Part shown: positions 32,861 through 39,522 of the stretch, in pieces
Numbering within the stretch: position 1 is the first letter of the stretch
Layout: each line of letters starts with the position of its first letter
DNA from: Peterkaempfera sp044755465
GTDB taxonomy: Bacteria; Actinomycetota; Actinomycetes; Streptomycetales; Streptomycetaceae
DNA: 64,000 bases
Reading direction: 5' to 3'
Assembly (NCBI RefSeq): GCF_044755465.1
Contig: NZ_JBIVRB010000008.1
Span: 173,296-237,295, forward strand
The notes under the pieces: model-generated
Database searches by the model: none
The model's input: the letters and a program-made list of their open reading frames with translations, nothing else
Told to the model about the DNA's origin: nothing
Translations under genes and position numbers: made by a program

Positions 32861-34033
32861 TCAGCTCTCCTCGGTGGAAGGCGTGTTGTCGGACGGTGCG
32901 GGTGCGGCGGATGCCGTACGGCGGGGGTAGGCGGTGAGGCGGATGTCCGCGCCGACGCGGGCGAGGTCGTGGACATCGAGTCGGAACGCGTCGGCGATGG
33001 TGCCGATTCCCGCGCTCCCCAGGGCGGCGGGGCCGCTGCCGAGCAGCGCGGGCGCCAGGTAGCCGACGGCCTTGTCCACCAGGCCGGCGGCCCAGAGCGC
33101 CCCGGCCAGCGTGGCGCCGCCCTCCAGCAGCACCGACTGCACGCCGCGCCGGTGCAGTTCGGCCAGCAGCGCGTGCGGGTCCAGACCGCGGCCGGTGGCG
33201 GCGCGGGGCAGTACGGCGATCTCGGCGCGGCCCTCGGCCACGGCGGCGTCCAGGTGGCGGGTGTCCGCGCCGGGGGCCACCGCGATCAGGGTGGGCGCGG
33301 CGCCGTCCAGCAGCCGGGCGGTGGCCGGGGTGGCGGCGCCGCTGTCCGCGACCACCCGCAGCGGCCGGCGTACGGCGGCGGCGGCGCCGTGCCGCACGGC
33401 GAGGTGGGGGTCGTCGGCGCGCTGGGTGCCGGAGCCGACCAGGACGGCGTCCGCCTCGGCGCGCAGCCGGTGCACGTCGGCGCGGGCCTCCGGGCCGGTG
33501 ATCCAGCGGCTGCTGCCGTCGGCGGCGGCGGTGCGGCCGTCCAGGGTGGCGGCGTACTTCCAGAGCACGAAGGGGCGGCCCAGTCGCATGGCGGTCAGCC
33601 AGCACTCATTGCCCCGGGCGGCCTCGGCGGCGAGCAGCCCGCCGTGCACGTCGACGCCGGCCGCCCGGAGGGTGGCGGCGCCGCCGGTGGCGCGGTCGGT
33701 GGGGTCGGGGACGGCGTACACCACCCGGGCGATCCCGGCGTCGATCAGCGCGTGGGCGCAGGGCCCGGTGCGGCCGGTGTGGTTGCAGGGCTCCAGGGTG
33801 ACGACGGCGGTGCCGCCACGGGCCCGGTCGCCGGCGGCGCGCAGGGCGTGGATCTCGGCGTGCGGACCGCCGGCCCGCTGGTGGTGGCCCTCCCCCGCGA
33901 CCCGGCCTTCGGCGTCGAGGACGACGCAGCCGACGACGGGGTTGGGACTGGTGTGGCCGAGGCCGAGCGCGGCAAGGGAGATGGCGCGCCGCATGGCTTC
34001 CGCGGTGCGGCCGTCGGCCTGGTGGGGGGCCAC
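32861..34033 (-). CDS. ribD: RibD, bifunctional riboflavin deaminase/reductase
   Basis: A 390-residue enzyme. Residues ~10-155 are the pyrimidine deaminase with the zinc site PHAEIHAL and LEPCNHTGRTGPCAHAL. Residues ~155-370 are the NADPH-dependent reductase (FVLWKYAATLDGRTAAADGS, LVGSGTQRADDPHL, SVLLEGGATLAGALWAAGLV). GTG 34033 has AGGAGG seven bases upstream, a strong site. It is the first gene after the FMN riboswitch, heading ribD-ribE-ribM-ribAB-ribH-hisE-hisG. Confidence 0.95.
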   Translation of the reverse strand: MAPHQADGRTAEAMRRAISLAALGLGHTSPNPVVGCVVLDAEGRVAGEGHHQRAGGPHAEIHALRAAGDRARGGTAVVTLEPCNHTGRTGPCAHALIDAGIARVVYAVPDPTDRATGGAATLRAAGVDVHGGLLAAEAARGNECWLTAMRLGRPFVLWKYAATLDGRTAAADGSSRWITGPEARADVHRLRAEADAVLVGSGTQRADDPHLAVRHGAAAAVRRPLRVVADSGAATPATARLLDGAAPTLIAVAPGADTRHLDAAVAEGRAEIAVLPRAATGRGLDPHALLAELHRRGVQSVLLEGGATLAGALWAAGLVDKAVGYLAPALLGSGPAALGSAGIGTIADAFRLDVHDLARVGADIRLTAYPRRTASAAPAPSDNTPSTEES

Positions 34034-34169
34034 CGGAGTCCTCCTCGCGCTAGGTGCGCGGGCTCCGGGGCGTGGGGAGAGAACGCGGACATATGCCGTG
34101 CCGGGCGCGATCGGGCGACCCTCCCCAGGGGGAGGCGCCGAGGGCGCACAGACCGGTCCGACGTCCGCC

Positions 34170-34296
34170 GCGCACTGCCTCCCATCCGGACTCTCACCGT
34201 CGGTCCAGGAATTTCACCTGGTCAACCGGCCGCTGGCTGCGGACGGGTCGCGGACTGTAACCGCCGGCTCGGAATTTCACCGACCCCGGAGTGCGC
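34170..34296 (-). promoter_or_regulatory. FMN riboswitch (RFN element)
   Basis: Read on the minus strand, the element opens with GCGCACT (34296-34290) and closes with AGTGCGC (34176-34170), a perfect P1 stem. Inside are the conserved RFN segments GGTCGGTGAAATTCCGA, GGTGAAATTCCTGG, GACGGTGAGAGTCCGGATGG and GGGAGGC. FMN binding should shut off the riboflavin genes, here most likely at the ribD leader (34034-34169). Confidence 0.96.
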
Positions 34297-34359
34297 AAAC
34301 GTCACTGGTACTGGAACACAGTGTGCCATGCGACGCACGGGGCCGGGGAGAGTCGCGGG

Positions 34360-34377
34360 CTGTGGGGTATCCCACAG
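34360..34377. promoter_or_regulatory. Palindrome in the ribD / FUSC divergent region
   Basis: CTGTGGG-GTAT-CCCACAG is a perfect 7+7 bp inverted repeat. It is 39 bp before the FUSC start and upstream of the riboswitch, followed by an A/T-rich tract (34379-34406). Position and symmetry suit a repressor site, for example for the MarR protein encoded after the FUSC gene. Confidence 0.45.
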
Positions 34378-34415
34378 GAATAATTTATCTGTAAAACACT
34401 TGGTAAGCTTCTCCT

Positions 34416-36146
34416 ATGGCCTTCCCCTCTCTCCCGCTGCGCGGCGTCCTGCGCCTGGGCCCGGGTAGCGACATCTGGCACAAGCCCGCGCTCAGCGTGG
34501 TGGTCGCGGTCGGCGTCCCGGAGGTGGTGCTGCTGCTGCTCGGCCGCCTCGACCTGGCGTACTACACCTCCGCCGGCGCCATGTGCGCCCTGTACGCCCA
34601 CGGCCTGCCCTACGCCCGCCGGGCCCGCACCCTCGCGCTGGTGGTGCTGGGCATGCTCGCGGGCGTCGGGGTCGCGCTGACCACCGCCGCGCTCACCGAC
34701 TCCACGGCGGTGCGGGTGGCGGTCGCCGCGCTGCTCGCCGCCGCGCACAAGGCGGCCTGCGACGCCACCCGGGTCGGGCCACCCGGCCCGGTGGTGCTCA
34801 CCTTCATGGCGGCCACCGGCGCCTTCGTACCGCAGCGGCTCGGCGACATCCCGCCGCACCTGGCGGTCGGCCTGGCCGCCGGGGCCTTCGCCTGGGCGGT
34901 CGGGATGGCCCCCGCGCTGCTCCGGCCGCACGGCCCCGAGCGGCTGGCGGTGGCCCGCGCCCTGGAGACCACCGCCCGGCTGCTGCGCACCCCCGCCGAC
35001 CCGCCCGCCCGCGACCTCCACCGGGCCCGGCACGAGGCCAACGCCGCCGCGACCGCCGCCTGGCGGACGCTCCTCCTCGTCCCGGCGGGCCGACCGCACC
35101 TGGCCGCCCTGGAACGGCTGCTGCTCCGGGCCGAGTCGGCCTCGGCGGCCCCCCGGCGGTCCGCCGCCGAGGCCGACCGGCTGGCGGGCTGGGCGCATGA
35201 CCTGCGGCGCGGCCGGGCCCTCCCCCTCCCGGACGCCACCGGTGGGTCGGGGGCCGGGTCGGGGGCCGGGTCCGGGTCGGGGGCGGGGGAGGGTGCCGAA
35301 CCGGCCGGGATCGCCGCCGCCGAGCAGCACGCCCGCCGCGCGGCCGGGACCGGCGGCGGCCTGCGCGCCGCGCTGCGGGCGCTGCGCCCCGGCTCACCGC
35401 TGCTGCCGGTCGGCGCCCGGGTGGCGGTCGGCGCGGCGCTGGCCGGCTGGGCGTCGATGGCGGTGGGCGTGGGCCGCCCGTACTGGGCGGTGGTGACCGC
35501 CGCCTCCGTCCTCCAGGCCAACAGCACGCTCTCCTGGAAGCGGACCCTCCAGCGGGTGCTGGGCAGCCTGCTGGGACTGCTGGTCTTCACCGCCCTGGTA
35601 CCGCTGGTCAGGATCGGGCCGGTGGCACTGGTCGCGGTGGCGCTGGTCTGCCAGTTCGCCACCGAGGCGACCGTCTCGCGCAACTACTGGCTGGGCAATG
35701 TCTTCCTCACCCCGATGGCGCTGCTGATGACCGAGTTCACCGGCCTGCGCCCGGCCGGGCCGCTGGTGGCCGACCGCTGGCTGGACACCGTGCTGGGCGC
35801 CGCCGCCGGGCTGTTCGCCTGCGCGGTGGTGGTCAACCGGCGGCTCGGCCGCCAGGTCGACACCGCCCTCGACCGGCTGGGCGTGGCGGCGGCCCAGGCC
35901 CGCGACGCACTGGCCGCCGACCGGCCGACCGCCGCCGTCTCGGCCCGCGACCAGCTGAGCGCCGCCCTGCTGGACCTGCGGGAGGCGGCCGACACCGCCG
36001 CCGGCGAGTGGTGGCTCGGCGCCCTGCCGCAGGACCGGATCACCGCCGCCGAACGGCACGGCCACCAGCTGCTGGCCGAGCTGGTCCACCGCCCGGCCGA
36101 CAACCCCCGGCGCTCCGCCGTGTCGGCATCCGGCGGTCCCCAGTAA
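34416..36146 (+). CDS. FUSC-family efflux protein
   Basis: A 576-residue membrane protein with two six-helix-like hydrophobic blocks (about residues 25-170 and 335-485), separated by a cytoplasmic helical region, and a C-terminal helical domain. This is the fusaric acid resistance / aromatic acid exporter (FUSC) layout. The second block holds RPYWAVVTAASVLQANSTLS and FVNYWLG-like RNYWLGNVFLTPMALLMTEF. Residues ~275-292 are a GSGAGSGA low-complexity insert. There is no ribosome-binding site; TAAGCT lies six bases before the ATG, so the message is probably leaderless. A MarR gene follows 84 bp later. Confidence 0.85.
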   Translation: MAFPSLPLRGVLRLGPGSDIWHKPALSVVVAVGVPEVVLLLLGRLDLAYYTSAGAMCALYAHGLPYARRARTLALVVLGMLAGVGVALTTAALTDSTAVRVAVAALLAAAHKAACDATRVGPPGPVVLTFMAATGAFVPQRLGDIPPHLAVGLAAGAFAWAVGMAPALLRPHGPERLAVARALETTARLLRTPADPPARDLHRARHEANAAATAAWRTLLLVPAGRPHLAALERLLLRAESASAAPRRSAAEADRLAGWAHDLRRGRALPLPDATGGSGAGSGAGSGSGAGEGAEPAGIAAAEQHARRAAGTGGGLRAALRALRPGSPLLPVGARVAVGAALAGWASMAVGVGRPYWAVVTAASVLQANSTLSWKRTLQRVLGSLLGLLVFTALVPLVRIGPVALVAVALVCQFATEATVSRNYWLGNVFLTPMALLMTEFTGLRPAGPLVADRWLDTVLGAAAGLFACAVVVNRRLGRQVDTALDRLGVAAAQARDALAADRPTAAVSARDQLSAALLDLREAADTAAGEWWLGALPQDRITAAERHGHQLLAELVHRPADNPRRSAVSASGGPQ

Positions 36147-36230
36147 CATCATCATCGCCGTGGCACGGCGGCCGCCGCGGTCTCCGCGCGGAGCGTGCCG
36201 ACGGCCGTACGCGGAGAGGGGACAGCGCAC

Positions 36231-36734
36231 GTGGAGGACGCCGTCGAGGTGGTGCTGCGCCAGTGGCAGGCCCTCTTCCCCCACCTCGATCTGGCACCGG
36301 TCGCGGTGATCGGCCGGCTGAACCGCTGCGCCGCGCTGCTCCAGCAGGTGTCCGACGCCCCGCTGGGCCGCGAGGGGCTCAGCCGCCCGGAGTACGAGGT
36401 GCTGATCGCGCTGCGCCGGGTCGGCGGCGAGCTGACCCCCGGCCGGCTCGCCCGGGAGACCTTCGCCTCCGGGGCGGCCGTCACCAAGCGGATCAAGCAG
36501 CTGGAGCAGCGCGGCCTGGTGGCCCGCCGCACCGACACCCGCGACCGCCGGGTCTGCCACCTCTCGCTCACCGACGCCGGTCTCGCGCTGGTGGACCGGC
36601 TGCTCCCCGCGCAGCTGTCGTACGAGAACGCGCTGCTGGAGGGGCTGCCCGAGGACCGGCGGCAGGAGCTGGCCGACGTACTGGGCGAGTTCCTGGTGCT
36701 GCTGGAGGGGCGGCTCGGCGGCCTGCCCGGCTGA
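36231..36734 (+). CDS. MarR-family transcriptional regulator
   Basis: A 167-residue winged-helix protein. The core is SRPEYEVLIALRRVGGELTP, then ARETFASGAAVTKRIKQLEQ and RRTDTRDRRVCHLSLTDAG, i.e. recognition helix and wing of MarR proteins. GTG 36231 has GGAGAGGGG upstream. It lies just after the FUSC efflux gene on the same strand, so it probably represses that gene and is relieved by a transported aromatic compound (inference). Confidence 0.9.
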   Translation: MEDAVEVVLRQWQALFPHLDLAPVAVIGRLNRCAALLQQVSDAPLGREGLSRPEYEVLIALRRVGGELTPGRLARETFASGAAVTKRIKQLEQRGLVARRTDTRDRRVCHLSLTDAGLALVDRLLPAQLSYENALLEGLPEDRRQELADVLGEFLVLLEGRLGGLPG

Positions 36735-36801
36735 TCCGGCGCGGGGGTGCACACCGCCGCCCCGGCCGGTACGCCGGAGGGCCGGACCCGGTACCTGGTG
36801 G

Positions 36802-37683
36802 CTAGGAACGGAACGGCCTGAGCGTGGCACGGACCTGGTCCGCCGCACCCCAGTCGTGGTCGTACTGGGCGATGACGGCCAGGTGCTGCCGCAGCTGGAT
36901 GATCGGCATCCTGGCGGGCCAGTCGTCGTCGAGCCCGGTCAGCTCCGCGTACCGCGTGAAGAACCGCTTCGCCTCGGGCGGGTGCGGCGTGCTCCACAGG
37001 TGGGCCAGGTCCACTTCGGCCCATGTGTAGGAGACCGCCGGGTCGATCAGAGCGGGCTGCCCGTCCGGGGTCGCGAGGATGTTGTGCGCCCACAGGTCAC
37101 CGTGGGTCAGGCAGGCCGGCCGGGAGGGCAGCAGTTCGGGCAGCCGCTCGCACAGCCGCTCCAGCGCCCGCCGGTCCCCTTCGTCCAGCGCCGCCCGCAC
37201 CCGGGGCTCCGGCAGCCAGCGCAGCAGGCGGCTCCGGGCGAAGAAGGCGTGACCGTCGGTGTCCCAGGTGTTGTCCTGCCGGCAGCTCCCCAGCCAGTTG
37301 TCGCGGGACCAGCCGAAGCGGTCGTGCACGGTGGTGGTGTGCAGCCGCGCGACGATGTGGGCGAGCCGCTCCCAGAAGTCCTCCCGGGCCGGACGCGCCG
37401 CCAGGACGGACAGCACCAGCACCTCCCGGTCCGCGCACACCACCTCCGGGGTGGCGGCCCCGCCCAGCTCGCGCAGCGCCCGGAGCCCTTCGGCCTCCGC
37501 TGCGAACAGGCCGTCAGCAGGCGTCTCCCGGAATGCCTTCACGAACACGGGCGGCCCCTCGCGGCGGGTCGCGATACCCGCGAGGGCGGCCACTCCCCCC
37601 TCGGCCAAGGTCACCGACACCGCATCGGTCAGCCCGGCCCGGCGCAGCCGGTCCAGAAGCAGGGAGGGGACGGACATGAGCAT
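36802..37683 (-). CDS. Fructosamine kinase-family protein
   Basis: A 293-residue kinase-fold protein. The series FVKAFRETPADGLFAAEAEG (Lys and Glu of the ATP site), WSRDNWLGSCRQDNTW, CLTHGDLWAHNILATPDGQP (catalytic loop) and LIDPAVSYTWAEVDLAHLW (metal loop) matches the FN3K/YniA family rather than antibiotic phosphotransferases. It would phosphorylate sugar amines (ketosamines) in protein deglycation, or another amine sugar. ATG 37683 and ATG 37677 are both possible. It stands alone. Confidence 0.8.
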   Translation of the reverse strand: MLMSVPSLLLDRLRRAGLTDAVSVTLAEGGVAALAGIATRREGPPVFVKAFRETPADGLFAAEAEGLRALRELGGAATPEVVCADREVLVLSVLAARPAREDFWERLAHIVARLHTTTVHDRFGWSRDNWLGSCRQDNTWDTDGHAFFARSRLLRWLPEPRVRAALDEGDRRALERLCERLPELLPSRPACLTHGDLWAHNILATPDGQPALIDPAVSYTWAEVDLAHLWSTPHPPEAKRFFTRYAELTGLDDDWPARMPIIQLRQHLAVIAQYDHDWGAADQVRATLRPFRS

Positions 37684-37785
37684 GCACGCTACACCGGGAG
37701 GGAGTCGGCTTTCTACCGCCCGACGTTCACCGCGGCTCAGGGCGGTCCGTGGCCCGTACGCCGGTGGACGCTGCCGGTCGGCGCG

Positions 37786-39000
37786 CTAGAGGAACCGGCG
37801 GATCGGCAGTACGGACAGTTCGCGCAGCCGCTGGGCGGGGCCGCGCCGGCTCCAGCGCTGCGGGTCCACCGGGTCGCTGCGCAGCAGGTCGGCCTCGAAG
37901 TCGGCGTCCAGCCGGGCGGTCAGCTGCTCGTCCAGCACCGCGAGCATGACCTCCTCGTCGTGCTCCAGCGACCGCCGGTTGACATTGGTGGAGCCCACCA
38001 GCGACAGCACCCGGTCCACCGTGACGACCTTGGCGTGCATCATCGTCGGCGCGTACTCCCACAGCCGTACGCCGCGCTCCAGCAGCGCCGCGTAGTGGTG
38101 CTGCCCGGCCAGTCGGCAGACCCGCTTGTCGGTGTGCGCGCCCGGCAGCAGGATCTCCACCCGTACGCCGCGCGCCGCCGCCGCGCAGAGCAGGCCGACG
38201 AAGTAGGCGTCCGGCGCGAAGTACGCCGAGGCGATCCTGATCCGCTGCTCGGCGCCGGTGATCGCCACCCGCAGCAGGGTCTGCATGTCCTGCCAGCCGA
38301 TGCTGGCCGAGCCGCGCACCACCTGGACCACCGCGTCACCGGCCGGTCGGTGCTCGGTGAAGCGGTCGCACTCGTCGTACAGCTCGTCGTCGCAGCACTC
38401 CGCCCAGTTCTGGGCGAAGGCGGCGGCCACGCCGTCGACGGCCGGGCCGCGCAGCTCGACATGGGTGTCCCGCCATTCGTGCTCGTTGCGGGCGTCGCCG
38501 CACCACTCCTCCGCGATGCCCACACCGCCGGTGAAGGCGATCGTCTCGTCGACCACCAGCACCTTGCGGTGGCAGCGGTGGTTCTGCTTGAACGGCGAGA
38601 GCCACAGCGGCTTGCGGAACCAGGAGATCCGGACGCCCGCCTGCTCCATCAGGTCCAGCAGCTCGCGTTCGATCAGCCGACCGCCGAAGCCGTCCAGCAG
38701 CAGCCGCACCCGCAGGCCCTCGCGGCCCTTGGCGGCCAGCTCATGGGCGAACTGGTGGGCGACCTCGCCGCGCCAGTAGACGAAGGTCATCATGTCGACG
38801 GTCCGGCGGGCGGCCCGGATGCGGGCCAGCATCGCGGGGAAGATCTCGTCGCCGTTGCGCAGCGGGCGTACGGCGTTGCCCTCGGTGGCCGCGATGCCGA
38901 TCAGCCGCTCCAGCCTGCGGCGCAGCAGCTGCCGCCGTTCGGACGTCGTCGCGGTGTCGGACGGCGGGGGCGTGGGGAGCTCGGGCAGCGACAGCGTCAA
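37786..39000 (-). CDS. Phospholipase D-family protein (cardiolipin synthase-like)
   Basis: A 404-residue enzyme with two HxK(x)4D motifs: NHRCHRKVLVVDETIAFTGG in the first half and MMHAKVVTVDRVLSLVGSTN in the second, each followed by the usual GG or GSTN. This is the cardiolipin synthase (PLD superfamily) layout, but without obvious N-terminal membrane helices, so it is probably a soluble or peripheral phosphatidyltransferase or nuclease-like PLD. The start appears to be TTG 39000 with GAGGTGA just upstream. No operon partner. Confidence 0.88.
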   Translation of the reverse strand: MTLSLPELPTPPPSDTATTSERRQLLRRRLERLIGIAATEGNAVRPLRNGDEIFPAMLARIRAARRTVDMMTFVYWRGEVAHQFAHELAAKGREGLRVRLLLDGFGGRLIERELLDLMEQAGVRISWFRKPLWLSPFKQNHRCHRKVLVVDETIAFTGGVGIAEEWCGDARNEHEWRDTHVELRGPAVDGVAAAFAQNWAECCDDELYDECDRFTEHRPAGDAVVQVVRGSASIGWQDMQTLLRVAITGAEQRIRIASAYFAPDAYFVGLLCAAAARGVRVEILLPGAHTDKRVCRLAGQHHYAALLERGVRLWEYAPTMMHAKVVTVDRVLSLVGSTNVNRRSLEHDEEVMLAVLDEQLTARLDADFEADLLRSDPVDPQRWSRRGPAQRLRELSVLPIRRFL

Positions 39001-39307
39001 GTGGTCACCTCAAATGCGCGGCGGTCTGCTCCTACCTGCGCATTCCGCAGGTCCGAGACCCGTCTGCCCCCTCAGACCGGCCCCATGCCTGCGCCCTGGC
39101 CGGGGGCGCGGGAAACCGCGCGGACAACCACCGGACGGTGACCATGCAGCACCCCCGGCGGGCACGGGGACCTGTTCCAAGGGTGTCCGCGCCTCCGTAG
39201 CCGGTTGTTCGCGCAGTTCCTCGCGCCCCCGGGTCGTGCCTGGTCGGGCATTGCCCAGTCTCCGCGCCGGACGGCGACACCATGCCGGGCCGGGGGTGGA
39301 GGGCAGG
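39001..39307. other. 307-bp gap with two inverted copies of the dispersed repeat
   Basis: It contains gggcgcgggaaaccgcgcgg at about 39106-39125 and the opposite-strand form gttcgcgcagttcctcgcgc at about 39206-39225. Both are related to the core of the 74-bp array at 3155-3836. The copies face each other across about 80 bases. No gene apart from the small reading frame starting at 39308. Confidence 0.75.
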
Positions 39308-39511
39308 GTGTGCAACGGGGCCGACGACGCGCCGGCGACCGCGTACGACGTGCACCGGCCGGCGGGCCGGAAGCTGTCGGCCGGGGCGGCCGAGCGTGAG
39401 GTGCCGGACCTGTGGGAGGGCGTGGTGGTCACCACGCGCATCCGCGCCGGGCTGGGCTTCCGCCCGCGCTACCCGTCGGTGTGGACGGCGCTGGACGCCG
39501 GGGCGCTCTGA
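39308..39511 (+). CDS. Small hypothetical protein, possibly an epimerase C-terminal remnant
   Basis: A 67-residue frame starting at GTG 39308 with GGAGGG upstream. Codon use looks natural. The end (LGFRPRYPSVWTALDAGAL) resembles the last residues of NAD-dependent epimerase/dehydratase proteins, so it may be the surviving tail of a deleted gene. Convergent with the ClpC-type gene, 11 bp apart. Confidence 0.35.
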   Translation: MCNGADDAPATAYDVHRPAGRKLSAGAAEREVPDLWEGVVVTTRIRAGLGFRPRYPSVWTALDAGAL

Positions 39512-39522
39512 CCGGCCCGGGT

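Noticed and set aside
36802..37683. Aminoglycoside resistance phosphotransferase
   Set aside because: The kinase loops NWLGSCRQDNTW and DPAVSYTWAEVDLAHLW follow the fructosamine-kinase pattern; no resistance-gene context.
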